Shown: positions 43,478-51,808 of the stretch, one piece after another
Layout of the letters: each line of letters begins with the position of its first letter
How positions within the stretch are numbered: position 1 is the stretch's first letter
Source: Anaerolineae bacterium
GTDB taxonomy: Bacteria; Chloroflexota; Anaerolineae; Aggregatilineales; Aggregatilineaceae
Direction: 5' to 3'
Length of the DNA stretch: 64,000 nt
Assembly (NCBI GenBank): GCA_018432315.1
Contig: JAHDLB010000016.1
Coordinates: 62,001-126,000, forward strand
Program-made: the position numbers and the translations under genes
The notes under the pieces: generated by a model
What the model was told of the DNA's origin: nothing
What the model saw: the letters and a program-made list of their open reading frames with translations, nothing else
The model's database searches: none

Positions 43478-44094
43478 TGACACTACTCTATGCGACCGGT
43501 AACCCGGGGAAGGTGATGGAGCTCCGCAAGATCGTCGCGGTCCTGGGGCTGGAGATCGTCGCACCGCACGAGATCGGGCTGGCGCTCGATGTGCCGGAGA
43601 ACGGCGACAGCCTGGAAGCCAACGCCGCCGCCAAAGCAGCGGCCTACGTGGAACGCCTGGGCGATCCGGACGTGATCGTGCTGGGCGACGACACCGGCGT
43701 CGAGATCGACGCGCTGGGCGGCGAGCCGGGGATTCACGTCCGGCGCTGGATCGGGCGGCGCATGACCGACCAGGAGATCCTCGACACCTGCCTGGCGCGG
43801 ATGGCGCACGTTCCACCCGGCGAGCGCGGGGCACAGTTCCGCACGGTGTTCGCCGTGGGGCAGGTGGGCCGCCCGATCGCGCTGTTCGACGGCACGCTGC
43901 GCGGCGAGATTTTGCCCGAGGCCGACCCGCTGCGGATCGAGGGCTTCCCGTTCGAGTCGATCTTCTACGTGCCGGACTGGGGCCGGCTGCTGGGCGAGGT
44001 GTATCATCTGCCGCCGGCGGAGAAGATGCGCTTCGTCACCCACCGCGAGCGCGCGCTGCGCCACGCGCTGCCGTATATCCGCAGCCTGATCTAG
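43474..44094 (+). CDS. rdgB: Non-canonical purine NTP pyrophosphatase (RdgB/HAM1-like)
   Basis: Members of this family hydrolyse dITP, dXTP and XTP to the monophosphates and so keep damaged purines out of nucleic acid. The 206-residue protein has the N-terminal LLYATGNPGKVMELRKI, then ENGDSLEANAAAKAAAY and LGDDTGVEIDALGGEPG, which carry the metal and substrate residues. The C-terminal HRERALRHAL is a weaker version of the usual SHR motif. The spacing PGIHVRRWIG differs from the usual PG.YSARY..G, so substrate preference could differ. Starts at 43474 and 43477 (ATGATG) are both possible. The stop codon overlaps that of the convergent gene within one CTAG. Confidence 0.85.
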   Translation: MMTLLYATGNPGKVMELRKIVAVLGLEIVAPHEIGLALDVPENGDSLEANAAAKAAAYVERLGDPDVIVLGDDTGVEIDALGGEPGIHVRRWIGRRMTDQEILDTCLARMAHVPPGERGAQFRTVFAVGQVGRPIALFDGTLRGEILPEADPLRIEGFPFESIFYVPDWGRLLGEVYHLPPAEKMRFVTHRERALRHALPYIRSLI

Positions 44095-45371
44095 TCGGTC
44101 ATGCAGACGACCAGTCCGGGGCCGACGATCACGCAGCCCGACGGCGTGTAAAACGGGTCCGGCGTTCGCGTGGCCGTGTTGGTAGCCGTTGGCGTGGGCG
44201 TCTTGCTGGGCGTTGGCGTCGGCGTGTGGGTGGCGGTCGGGGTGAACGTGGAATGGGGCTCGCTCGCCGTATCGAGGGCGAGGGTACAGCGATCCTCGAC
44301 CGTGAGCGACGTGCCGGCCATATCGCCCGCGACGTAGCCCTGGTCACCGAGCGGAGTCGTGACGCCGTCGAAGTCGAACCAGACGAAAACGGCGTGTCCG
44401 GGCAGGACTGAAGCGACGGTGTACCAGCCAGGAGCGCCGCCGGAGGCGGATGCGCTGACGGGCGGCGTGGAGCCCTCGCCATCCCAGATGGTGACGTTCG
44501 ACTGGTGGAACGGGATCGCGATGCCCACCGACACGAAATCCAGCGCGATGGGGGGCAGGCCGGTGGTGTTCCAGTTGCCGGTGAAGCCTGTGATCTGGAC
44601 GATCTCCGGGCTCTGGTTGGTGAACACTGCGCGCACGACGGCATCGGTATCGAACGACTGGAACTGAAACGCGAAATCGTCGCACGAGGGCACGGAGGTC
44701 GGCGTTGCGGTGAGCATGGGCGGCGTGGGCGCGAGGAGCGTGAGCGCGATAGAGCAGTTCTGATTGCCCCCGTTCCATTCCGTGCCGAAATACAGCGTGG
44801 TGCCGGTGAAGTCGTGGAGCGTATAATACGCGCTCAGGTCCGGTGGGCCGTTGAGGAACTCGATCTGCCAGGGGGCGGTGGTGCCGGCGTCGACCACGCG
44901 AAGGCGCCAATCATCGATCCACCCCGGCGCGGTGTTGTCGAGGTCGGTGCCGGGCGTCAGGTCGATCCCGTCCCAGAACGAGTTCCAGCCCGCGAAGCGC
45001 ATCCGGGCCGCGTACATGCCGGGGAACAGGGTGTGCTTGTGCCAGGGGACGGCGGCGCGGGTGAGGAACACCGGCGCCAGCGCGTTGTCGTTGCGGACGC
45101 GAATCACGAGCCTGTTCCCCTCCAGGCCGGCATCGACGAGGGCGAGCAGGGCGCAGTCCGGCGTTGGGGTGGCCGTGGGCGTGTACGATGGACGCGCGGT
45201 GCTCGAAGGTGTGAACGTGGCTTGCAGGGCCGGTTGGAATTCGGAGTGGATAACGGGAGCGTCGGTTTTGGCGGCCTGCGCCGTCCACCGGAAAGCGGAA
45301 TAGAGCCCCAGGATGATGGTGAACGTGACGAACAGGGAGACTGCAAAGCGAATTCGAATGCGCATGTGCAC
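44091..45371 (-). CDS. Secreted protein of unknown function with Thr/Pro linkers and two-Cys C-terminal tail
   Basis: An exported protein of 426 residues that I do not recognise. A signal anchor or signal peptide (FAVSLFVTFTIILGLYSAF) is followed by a Thr/Pro/Ser-rich linker (TATPTPDCALL region), a beta-rich domain (residues 75-215), a second short linker and another beta-rich domain (230-365) that may bind carbohydrate. A long linker of repeated TPTPT type follows. The protein ends GCVIVGPGLVVCMTD, a two-Cys tail resembling that of the subtilase at 32413-34161. The start is GTG at 45371 with GGGA seven bases before it; an ATG two codons later is possible. A good promoter lies at 45410-45439. 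Confidence 0.8.
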   Translation of the reverse strand: MHMRIRIRFAVSLFVTFTIILGLYSAFRWTAQAAKTDAPVIHSEFQPALQATFTPSSTARPSYTPTATPTPDCALLALVDAGLEGNRLVIRVRNDNALAPVFLTRAAVPWHKHTLFPGMYAARMRFAGWNSFWDGIDLTPGTDLDNTAPGWIDDWRLRVVDAGTTAPWQIEFLNGPPDLSAYYTLHDFTGTTLYFGTEWNGGNQNCSIALTLLAPTPPMLTATPTSVPSCDDFAFQFQSFDTDAVVRAVFTNQSPEIVQITGFTGNWNTTGLPPIALDFVSVGIAIPFHQSNVTIWDGEGSTPPVSASASGGAPGWYTVASVLPGHAVFVWFDFDGVTTPLGDQGYVAGDMAGTSLTVEDRCTLALDTASEPHSTFTPTATHTPTPTPSKTPTPTATNTATRTPDPFYTPSGCVIVGPGLVVCMTD

Positions 45372-45409
45372 GAATAGGTCCCTGGCAAAGACTTGAACAG
45401 TTAATATAG

Positions 45410-45439
45410 AGTATACATGAGCATCTGATCATAAGTCAA
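45410..45439 (-). promoter_or_regulatory. Promoter of the secreted protein gene
   Basis: On the minus strand TTGACT (45434-45439) and TATACT (45410-45415) are 18 bases apart, in an A/T-rich stretch. The predicted start is about 30 bases upstream of the GTG. Confidence 0.65.
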
Positions 45440-45514
45440 TCTGCACATATTCATTTTTGTTCTATGAATTACTCATTTACTTGCGTGTGGTTTCATGTCC
45501 GAAAGGAGAGACTC

Positions 45515-45997
45515 ATGTCCAATTCACTCAGTTCCAGCGCCCAGCGGGTGCAGGATGCCCTGGCCGCGCTGGGATTCGGCGCGTTCACCGTGGTCGAGCT
45601 GCCGGACTCGACGCGCACGGCGGTCGAAGCGGCCCAGGCCATCGGCTGCACGGTCGAGCAGATCGTCAAGTCGCTGGTCTTCAAGGGGCGCCAGACCGAT
45701 CAGCCCGTTCTGGTCGTCGCCAGCGGGCCCAATCGCGTCAACACGCAGACCGTCGCCGCGCTGCTGGGCGAGCCGGTCGACAAGCCGGACGCCGATTACG
45801 TCCGCGCGCGCACCGGGTTCGTGATCGGCGGCGTGCCGCCGGTCGGCCACAGCGAGCCGCTGGCGACGTTCATCGACCAGGACCTGTTGCAGTACGACAC
45901 GATCTGGGCGGCGGCAGGCACGCCGCGCGCGGTCTTCGAGCTGACGCCGGACGACCTGGTGAAGATGACCGGCGGGCAGGTGATCGACGTCGGTTGA
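45515..45997 (+). CDS. YbaK/EbsC-type aminoacyl-tRNA deacylase
   Basis: A protein of 160 residues in the YbaK/ProX family, which clears mischarged tRNA (for example Cys- or Ala-tRNA Pro). Conserved elements are AAQAIGCTVEQIVKSLVFKG, in which the Lys is part of the active site, a central VASGPNRVN, and GFVIGGVPPVGH near the C-terminus. This small single-domain form is common in bacteria. The ATG at 45515 has AAGGAGAG upstream, and a possible start at 45464 has none. It is not linked to a tRNA synthetase here. The gene stands alone between two A/T-rich promoter regions. Confidence 0.9.
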   Translation: MSNSLSSSAQRVQDALAALGFGAFTVVELPDSTRTAVEAAQAIGCTVEQIVKSLVFKGRQTDQPVLVVASGPNRVNTQTVAALLGEPVDKPDADYVRARTGFVIGGVPPVGHSEPLATFIDQDLLQYDTIWAAAGTPRAVFELTPDDLVKMTGGQVIDVG

Positions 45998-46125
45998 TCG
46001 CGGGTTGATTGCGAGGCGATCGCGCAAACGACAGCGCGAGAACGGGGCAGCCGGGGCGGGCCGCAGGGCGCGCCCCCTGTGATTCACCCCAATTGCACGA
46101 TCTCCAAAAATTAATTAAAAATTAA

Positions 46126-46155
46126 TTGACTGTAGAGACTGGGTCAACTTATAAT
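46126..46155 (+). promoter_or_regulatory. Promoter of the first duplicated-domain protein
   Basis: TTGACT (46126-46131) and TATAAT (46150-46155) are 18 bases apart, with an A/T-rich stretch (AATTAATTAAAAATTAATT region) directly upstream that could be an UP element. Confidence 0.75.
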
Positions 46156-46194
46156 GAAGCTGCTTGTTCGCGTTTTATGTATTTGGGGGTGACC

Positions 46195-47118
46195 ATGTTC
46201 TCTCGCCATGCAGTATCGGCCATCGTAGCTTTCGCCATCGTGATTAGCCTGCTGGCAACGTTCGGTTCGGCGTCTGCCGAATCCATCTTCATCGATTTCG
46301 AGCAGTACCCGCACGGCACGCCCCTCTCGGGGATCAGCGAGCCGGGTGTGAACTTCCAGGCCAGCGCAGGGATCATGATCTCCGAAGTGGAGAGCGGCGG
46401 CCCTACGGGTAACGTCCTCGCCACGACGTGGATCGCGGAGTCCGCATCACTGACCGTCACGACCAACCCGAGCGCATCCGCGATCGCGTTCGACTACGTT
46501 GCCTTTCCCTTTCAGGCGACGACCGTGACGTTCTACCATCAAGGTGCGGTGGTACACTCGGCGCAATTGACCGCCGTCATGATGCTCACGGGGGTCAGCA
46601 CGCCAGCTTTCGAAACGTTCAGGTACGAAGGGTTATTCGATAAGTTCGTCATCAGCATGGAGATGGTGCGTCTTCGGGATGAGGTGCGCGATCCGGATAT
46701 GTTTGCTCTGCCGCTCGCGATTGTGCTGGACAACATCGCCATCACGCTGAGCGGCTCGCCTTCCACCGCGCCCGACGACCGGCTGAACTGGGGCTACTGC
46801 GACCTGAAGGCGGCGATCTACCAGCGGACGGGGCCGGATGGCACGCCGGCGCTGCACGTCTACGGGGTCGACGGGGCCAGCGACGGGCACTTCCTGCTGG
46901 ACGTGACCGGGCCGGACCTCGCGCCGTACGTCGCCGAGCCGCCGCAGGGGCAGAACGTGCTGATCGAGGAGGCGGGGAACGTGCAGCTCTACGCGCTGAT
47001 CTCGGGCGAGTTCTCGCTGCACATCCACATGGACGATCAGGGGAACGTGTGCGCGTGGGTGTTCGACGGCCTGCCGCCGGTCAACACGCACATCGTCAAC
47101 TACAACATGGTCCAGTAA
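46195..47118 (+). CDS. Secreted protein with C-terminal domain duplicated in the next gene
   Basis: An exported protein of 307 residues with no recognised function. A signal peptide (AIVAFAIVISLLATFGSASAES) precedes a beta-rich domain of about 170 residues (FIDFEQYPHGTPLSGISEPG, like the PEP-CTERM-associated or concanavalin-like folds of other surface proteins). The last 115 residues, from PDDRLNWGYCDLKAAIYQ to HIVNYNMVQ, are nearly the same as those of the following gene at both protein and DNA level. This C-terminal domain has two Cys. The ATG follows GGGGGTGA. The N-terminal domains of the two proteins are unrelated, so the shared domain is a module that has been copied. Confidence 0.8.
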   Translation: MFSRHAVSAIVAFAIVISLLATFGSASAESIFIDFEQYPHGTPLSGISEPGVNFQASAGIMISEVESGGPTGNVLATTWIAESASLTVTTNPSASAIAFDYVAFPFQATTVTFYHQGAVVHSAQLTAVMMLTGVSTPAFETFRYEGLFDKFVISMEMVRLRDEVRDPDMFALPLAIVLDNIAITLSGSPSTAPDDRLNWGYCDLKAAIYQRTGPDGTPALHVYGVDGASDGHFLLDVTGPDLAPYVAEPPQGQNVLIEEAGNVQLYALISGEFSLHIHMDDQGNVCAWVFDGLPPVNTHIVNYNMVQ

Positions 47119-47150
47119 AGCACCTTCTCCCTGGAGGGTGTTTGCCGGGG
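46769..47150 (+). repeat. 382-bp direct repeat, copy A
   Basis: It matches 47758-48139 at an offset of 989 bases, with about ten differences by eye. It spans the last 115 codons of the gene and continues some 30 bases past the stop codon into a small hairpin and T run. The near identity points to recent duplication or gene conversion. Confidence 0.95.
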
Positions 47151-47294
47151 AGGGCCGATGCGCTCGCCCTGGTGTAATATGAGGAGTGACCAGCCGGGTG
47201 TGATTCGCGCACCCGGCTGTAGGGCATCTGGCGGATGTCCACTGAATCCGTTTTCGCCGTTTGGCGAATTCCTCTATTCAAAAGGATGGCTAAG

Positions 47295-48107
47295 ATGTTT
47301 TTTCGGGGCCGCTCGACATGGAGTCTTGTGTTGGTTGGGTTGGTCATGGTCTTGCTCGCGTCCGGCTGCGAGTTCCGCTATAAGTCGTTCACCATGGACC
47401 GTACGGGATTCACCGTAAACGGCATTGGCGACAACGCTGCAAACTTAACCACTTTCATTGAACCCGTCATGGGACCGGTAGAACGGATCGGGTTGCGCGC
47501 ATTCGATGGGGCGGGCAACGTGATTTACTGGGAAGACATATATGCGCAGGTGCCCATCGGCATGCGCCCTTCTGATCTTGGGTTCAATTCTGACTCTATC
47601 ACGTGGGATCCGGCGCCACGCTATAACCCGATCACGGTCGAGTACTTCAATCCGCCCACGGACCTGCTGCCCGCCGAGATCCTCATCGCCAGGTTCAAGG
47701 GCGAGATCCCCGGCCTGCCGTTCTTCGGAGCGCAGGCTCCGGGCGAGCCGGCGCAGCCGCCCGACGACCGGCTGAACTGGGGCTACTGCGACCTGAAGGC
47801 GGCGATCTACCAGCGGACGGGGCCGGACGGCACGCCGGCGCTGCACGTCTACGGGGTCGACGGGGCCAGCGACGGGCACTTCCTGCTGGACGTGACCGGG
47901 CCGGACCTCGCGCCGTATGTCGCCGAGCCGCCGCAGGGGCAGAACGTGCTGATCGAGGAGGCGGGGAACGTGCAGCTCTACGCGCTGATTTCGGGCGAAT
48001 TCTCGCTGCACATCCACATGGACGGCCAGGGGAACGTGTGCGCGTGGGTGTTCGACGGCCTGCCGCCGGTCAACACGCACATCGTCAACTACAACATGTA
48101 CGAGTAA
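47295..48107 (+). CDS. Lipoprotein sharing its C-terminal domain with the preceding gene
   Basis: A predicted lipoprotein of 270 residues. The signal ends in the lipobox LLASGC (Cys about residue 25). The N-terminal half (residues 26-155: FTVNGIGDNAANLTTFIEP and following) is a beta-rich domain I do not recognise. The C-terminal half, from about residue 157 (PDDRLNWGYCDL), copies the domain of the gene before it. I chose ATG 47295 because AAAGGA lies nine bases upstream; a second ATG at 47286 overlaps that SD. A TAATAT box near 47174 may be its -10. The tandem arrangement suggests that both proteins present the same domain by different anchoring: one soluble, one lipid-bound. Confidence 0.8.
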   Translation: MFFRGRSTWSLVLVGLVMVLLASGCEFRYKSFTMDRTGFTVNGIGDNAANLTTFIEPVMGPVERIGLRAFDGAGNVIYWEDIYAQVPIGMRPSDLGFNSDSITWDPAPRYNPITVEYFNPPTDLLPAEILIARFKGEIPGLPFFGAQAPGEPAQPPDDRLNWGYCDLKAAIYQRTGPDGTPALHVYGVDGASDGHFLLDVTGPDLAPYVAEPPQGQNVLIEEAGNVQLYALISGEFSLHIHMDGQGNVCAWVFDGLPPVNTHIVNYNMYE

Positions 48108-48139
48108 GGCACCTTCTCCCTGGAGGGTGTTTGCCGGGG
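47758..48139 (+). repeat. 382-bp direct repeat, copy B
   Basis: The second copy of the repeat at 46769-47150. It covers the 3' half of the lipoprotein gene and about 30 bases after its stop codon. Confidence 0.95.
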
Positions 48140-48162
48140 CGAGCGCGTTGGCCCGCCCCGGC
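48133..48162. terminator. Hairpin between convergent genes
   Basis: GCCGGGGCG (48133-48141) pairs perfectly with CGCCCCGGC (48154-48162). T runs are weak on both sides, so it is a possible bidirectional terminator between the lipoprotein gene and the VOC gene. Confidence 0.5.
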
Positions 48163-48168
48163 GCGGTG

Positions 48169-48558
48169 TTACCCTACGAACTGGACGATTCCCAGGAAGT
48201 TGCCTTCGGGGTCTTTGAACCACGCGGCCCGTTCGTTGGCTACGTCGGCAATCCCCTGCCGGTTGGTTTTGAGTCCCGGTAGATCGTAGTGCTCGAATTC
48301 GATGCCTCTGGCATTCAGCTCGCGCACCGCCTCCTCGATATCATCGACGATCCAGATCACTGCCGTGTGATCGGCCTGCGTGGGCGTCGCCCGGCGATAG
48401 ATGCCGAGCTGGGTGCCGTATCCACACTCAAACATGAGGGCTTCCTCGCTGGATATGGCCTCGTTCACCGGCAGGCCGAGTTTGTTCTCGTAGAAGCTGC
48501 GGGCACGTTCCAAACTGACGACGGGTAACATAGGGGCGATCGGTGAATGGGCTAGCAT
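48169..48558 (-). CDS. VOC superfamily (glyoxalase/bleomycin resistance-like) protein
   Basis: A single-domain metal-binding protein of 129 residues with the paired beta-alpha-beta-beta-beta modules of the vicinal oxygen chelate family. It begins IAPMLPVVSLERARSFYENKLGL and ends AAWFKDPEGNFLGIVQF, the C-terminal metal ligand region with Glu in DPEGN. Such proteins include glyoxalases, dioxygenases and drug-binding proteins. The specific reaction cannot be told. The start ATG follows GGGAGA. It is a single-gene unit, converging with the duplicated-domain genes. Confidence 0.88.
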   Translation of the reverse strand: MLAHSPIAPMLPVVSLERARSFYENKLGLPVNEAISSEEALMFECGYGTQLGIYRRATPTQADHTAVIWIVDDIEEAVRELNARGIEFEHYDLPGLKTNRQGIADVANERAAWFKDPEGNFLGIVQFVG

Positions 48559-48747
48559 GGTATGTCTCCCTGTGCGTCTATTCTTTCATTATTGAAGATA
48601 TGCTATAAGTATATTTGAAATAATGTCAGGTGGGAAGTGCCTGCGGGCGGCATGTGCTGTATAATGGCGGCCACGATCACGACAGCGCCTGTCGTTCGTT
48701 CTCCGCGCGTCGATCCCGGATCACGCGTGCCACGAGGAGCCACGAGT

Positions 48748-50010
48748 ATGGTTCGAATTGCCCTGGTTGTGTGTATGGCTGTCGCGATTTTCGCCGCGAG
48801 CGTCGGCCCGGCGGCGGCGCAGAGCGGCCCGGATGCCTGGACCGCCTATGAGCTCAATCTGCGCGCCGGGCCGGGCGGGGATCACGCCGTGCTGGCCGTG
48901 CTGCCGCCCAGCACGCCGCTGGTCGCCGAGGCGCGCAGCGCGGACTCGACCTGGCTGCTGGTCCGGACGGCGGACGGGGCGCGGCGCGGCTGGGTGGCCG
49001 CCGGGTACCTGGAATATGGGCCGGGGATCGTGGTAGCGCGGCTGCCGGTGAGCGAGGCGCTCGCGGGCGACTCGCCGCCGCCGCCGGACAACGCGCCCGC
49101 CGAGGACGATCCCGCCGCCGTGGACGTGCCCCCCAACGGTGCGCTCGACGGCATGGAGCTGCTCTACGACTCCGGCCACTCGCGCTATTACCGGATCGCG
49201 TATTGGAGCGACGGCCTGCGCGTGATCGGCTACCTCGGGCTGCCGATCGGGCCGGGGCCGTACCCGGTGATCATCTACAACCGGGGCGGGTCGTGGAACC
49301 AGGGCGCGCTGGACGGGCACGAACTGGTTCCGCTGGTCGAGGCGGGATACCTCGCGGTCGGGTCGCAGTATCGCGGCAACGGGGGCAGCGAGGGCAGCGA
49401 GACGTTCGGCGACGGCGACGTGAACGACGTCCTCAACCTGATCCCGCTGGTGGCGCAGTTTCCGGAGGCCGACATGGGCCGGATCGGGATGCTCGGCTAT
49501 TCGCGCGGGGGTATGGTGACGTACATGGCGCTCAAGGAAGACACGCTGCGCGGCACCGGCGCGATCAAGGCCGCGGTGACGGTCGGCGGGCTGGCGGACC
49601 TGTTCATGTGGCGCAACGATCGCCCCGAGATCGCGTATGCGGCCTATCTGGCGCTGATCGGCACGCGGCCCGAAACGGCGCCCGACCTGTTCAAGGCGCG
49701 CTCGGCGGTGTTCTGGCCGGAGCTGATCAACGCGCCGCTGCTGCTGCTCCACGGGGAAGCCGACCAGGAAGTCTCGGCGGACCAGTCGCGCGCGCTGGCC
49801 GGGCACCTGCAAAACGCCGGGAAGACGGTCAGGCTGGTCGTCTACGAGGGCGGCGACCACGGGCTGAGCGGCCAGGCCATGGGCCTGCCCGCCGCGCTGG
49901 ACTGGTTCCAGCAGTGTTTCGGATGGGATGGGGCCAACCGCACCTTCGACGCCCACCTGAGCGACATCCAGGCGGTCAGCACGTGGTTCTGGGAGCGCGG
50001 CTGGCGTTAG
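48748..50010 (+). CDS. Secreted serine hydrolase (S9/dienelactone hydrolase-like) fused to an SH3 domain
   Basis: An exported alpha/beta hydrolase of 420 residues. A signal peptide (ALVVCMAVAIFAASVGPAAAQ) is followed by a bacterial SH3 domain (ELNLRAGPGGDHAVLAVLPPS, residues 30-90), a Pro/Asp-rich linker and a hydrolase domain from about residue 130. The nucleophile is Ser in GYSRGG, the acid is in HGEADQEV and the His in GGDHGL, as in prolyl oligopeptidase-type S9 enzymes. The SH3 domain could tether it to the wall. The ATG at 48748 follows GAGGAG; TATAAT at 48660-48665 is the likely -10. Substrate (peptide or ester) unknown. Its stop codon overlaps the stop of the convergent gene. Confidence 0.9.
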   Translation: MVRIALVVCMAVAIFAASVGPAAAQSGPDAWTAYELNLRAGPGGDHAVLAVLPPSTPLVAEARSADSTWLLVRTADGARRGWVAAGYLEYGPGIVVARLPVSEALAGDSPPPPDNAPAEDDPAAVDVPPNGALDGMELLYDSGHSRYYRIAYWSDGLRVIGYLGLPIGPGPYPVIIYNRGGSWNQGALDGHELVPLVEAGYLAVGSQYRGNGGSEGSETFGDGDVNDVLNLIPLVAQFPEADMGRIGMLGYSRGGMVTYMALKEDTLRGTGAIKAAVTVGGLADLFMWRNDRPEIAYAAYLALIGTRPETAPDLFKARSAVFWPELINAPLLLLHGEADQEVSADQSRALAGHLQNAGKTVRLVVYEGGDHGLSGQAMGLPAALDWFQQCFGWDGANRTFDAHLSDIQAVSTWFWERGWR

Positions 50011-51560
50011 GCGTATCCCGGCAGCGGCGGCACGTTGACCCGGTACGCGCCCGCGTGCACCGTCCCGATGACGAACAGCGTCGCGCCGCCCCACAGCCCC
50101 AGCAGCGCCAGCCCGGCCAGCACGGCGTAGACCACCGCGCCGGTTTCGGCCAGCTCCACGTCATCCGGATCGGCCTGGGCATCGCTGAAGCGTTCCTCGA
50201 ACAGCGTGACGGCGGGGTAGGCTTCGCGCAGGGCCGCCTGGTAGCGCTCCTGGGTGAGCACGATGCCCGCCACGGCGATCAGCACCACCGCCAGCCCCAG
50301 GCTCAGGAACAGCACCACCAGCCCGAAGATGCTCCAGCGTCGACCGGCCCGCGCGCGCTGGTGGCGGATGTGCGCCGCGCCGGGACCATCTTCGTAGACG
50401 CGGCCATCCGCCTCTAGCACCAGGTAGGCCATGTCCGGCTTGAAGCCGCTCACCAACACGATCAGCAGGTACCATAGGAAGCCGATCACCGACACCAGCG
50501 CCAGCATCCAGCCCCCCACGCCGAGCTGCTTGCCCTGCGAGAGCGTCGCCTCGTGCGGCGCGTGGACGTGCAGCCGATAGCCGCCGTATACGTACGCCTG
50601 GACCCGCTGCTGCAAATACGCCACGCCCGGATCGGGCATGTAGGCGGGCATGGGCTGCGGGACCGGCCCCGGCGGCGGGGTGTACGGCGCGGGCGGCACG
50701 CGGGGCGTGGCGGCGGCCTCTTGCGACTCGCGGACGAGCGTCGACTCGTCGGGGATGCCTGGCTCGTCGAGGTGCTGGCGAAACTGCGCGGTCGGCATCT
50801 CGGAGTCGTCCAGGCCGGCGTCGCCCATCTCGTCCGCGGGATGCACGAGGTCCTCAGTCAGGCGCGGCATGGTCTTCTCGGCGGCGAAATCCACCGCGGG
50901 CCCGGCTGGCTCCGGTTCCTGGGCGTTCGTGTCCGCGTCCTGCGGCGGCGCTTCCGGCTCCGGCTCTGTTTCCGGCTCAGCCCCCGGGCCGGAATCTTGA
51001 CGGCTGCCGGCAGGCTCCGGCGCGGCTTCTTCTGGGACCTCGTCACCGGCGCGGTCTTCCGGTTCATCGGGGACGTCCGGGGGCGGCGGCGGCATGTTGG
51101 CGCGCGTCGCGTCGGGCAGGCCGGGCACGGCCAGGTCAGTCAGATCGTCGTGCGGCGCGGGCTCGTCCGCCTCCGCGAGTGGTGCCGGCTCGGAGGGGAC
51201 GGTATGGGCACGCGTCGCGCCGGGCGCCTCGGGCCCGTCCGCCGGTTCCTCTTCCTCAGGGGGCGCCGGCTCGCGCTCGCCGGGGGATTCCGGCCCGGCG
51301 GGTTCGGCGGCGAAGACGGGTTTCGCCCAGGGCAGGCGCGTCGTCGGCTGGTCGATCTCGCCCACGATCTCGATCGGGCTGTCGCTGCCGGGCTCCTCGG
51401 CGGGCGGCTCCGGCGGGGACGCGTCCGATTCGGGGGCGGGCTCAGCCGCCGCCGGTTGGGGCGGCGGATCGTCGAGCGGAAAATCGCAGCGCGGGCAGTG
51501 CCGGTCCTCGCTCAAGACATACGCGCCACAGTTGGGACACTCGCGGATGTTGTCGGTCAA
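50007..51560 (-). CDS. Membrane protein with N-terminal zinc ribbon and long acidic Pro-rich linker
   Basis: A protein of about 517 residues of unknown function. Near the N-terminus lies a zinc ribbon (CPNCGAYVLSEDRHCPRC). Then comes a long Glu/Pro/Ala-rich disordered region (to about residue 300) with two Leu-rich patches at TR-containing motifs. The C-terminal part has about four hydrophobic helices in two pairs (MLALVSVIGFLWYLLIVLVSG and WSIFGLVVLFLSLGLAVVLIAVA). The start I prefer is the TTG at 51560, which has AAAGGA eight bases before it. An ATG at 51596 is in frame but overlaps the promoter-like TACAAT (complement of 51595-51600) and lacks an SD. Zinc-ribbon membrane proteins of this kind are often regulatory. 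Confidence 0.75.
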   Translation of the reverse strand: MTDNIRECPNCGAYVLSEDRHCPRCDFPLDDPPPQPAAAEPAPESDASPPEPPAEEPGSDSPIEIVGEIDQPTTRLPWAKPVFAAEPAGPESPGEREPAPPEEEEPADGPEAPGATRAHTVPSEPAPLAEADEPAPHDDLTDLAVPGLPDATRANMPPPPPDVPDEPEDRAGDEVPEEAAPEPAGSRQDSGPGAEPETEPEPEAPPQDADTNAQEPEPAGPAVDFAAEKTMPRLTEDLVHPADEMGDAGLDDSEMPTAQFRQHLDEPGIPDESTLVRESQEAAATPRVPPAPYTPPPGPVPQPMPAYMPDPGVAYLQQRVQAYVYGGYRLHVHAPHEATLSQGKQLGVGGWMLALVSVIGFLWYLLIVLVSGFKPDMAYLVLEADGRVYEDGPGAAHIRHQRARAGRRWSIFGLVVLFLSLGLAVVLIAVAGIVLTQERYQAALREAYPAVTLFEERFSDAQADPDDVELAETGAVVYAVLAGLALLGLWGGATLFVIGTVHAGAYRVNVPPLPGYA

Positions 51561-51715
51561 GAGATCGGTCCTTTTCCACAGCAGGCGTGTTCTCATTGTA
51601 CCCTGCTTTGGCCGGGCTGCCCCATGCTCACCGGGCGGTTACCACGCGCTTGCACGACTGCCCGGCGATCCGCATCTCACCGCGCCCCGGTTTGAGGAGA
51701 ACGCGCGCAGCAGGC

Positions 51716-51745
51716 TTGACAGGCGGCCAAAAAGGATTATATACT
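51716..51745 (+). promoter_or_regulatory. Promoter of the LacI-family regulator gene
   Basis: TTGACA (51716-51721) and TATACT (51740-51745) are 18 bases apart. Predicted start near 51752, inside the operator. Confidence 0.8.
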
Positions 51746-51750
51746 GTTTA

Positions 51751-51764
51751 TGGAACCGGTTCCA
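51751..51764 (+). promoter_or_regulatory. LacI-family operator 1 (autoregulation)
   Basis: TGGAACCGGTTCCA is a perfect 14-base palindrome with the central CG typical of LacI/GalR operators. It covers the predicted transcription start of the regulator gene. Confidence 0.8.
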
Positions 51765-51808
51765 TTTTTTCGCCTGATATTTCTATCACGCTTACGTTAG
51801 TTTTCTTG

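Noticed and set aside
47100-47150. Terminator after the first duplicated-domain gene
   Set aside because: The CTCC/GGAG pairing has almost no loop and only three T follow. It is duplicated with the repeat but too weak to list as a terminator.
51179-51808. A 210-residue N-terminal extension of the LacI protein in the same frame
   Set aside because: It would run through the zinc-ribbon gene, the promoter and the operator, and is Arg/Pro-rich with no fold. The LacI helix-turn-helix starts right after ATG 51809.
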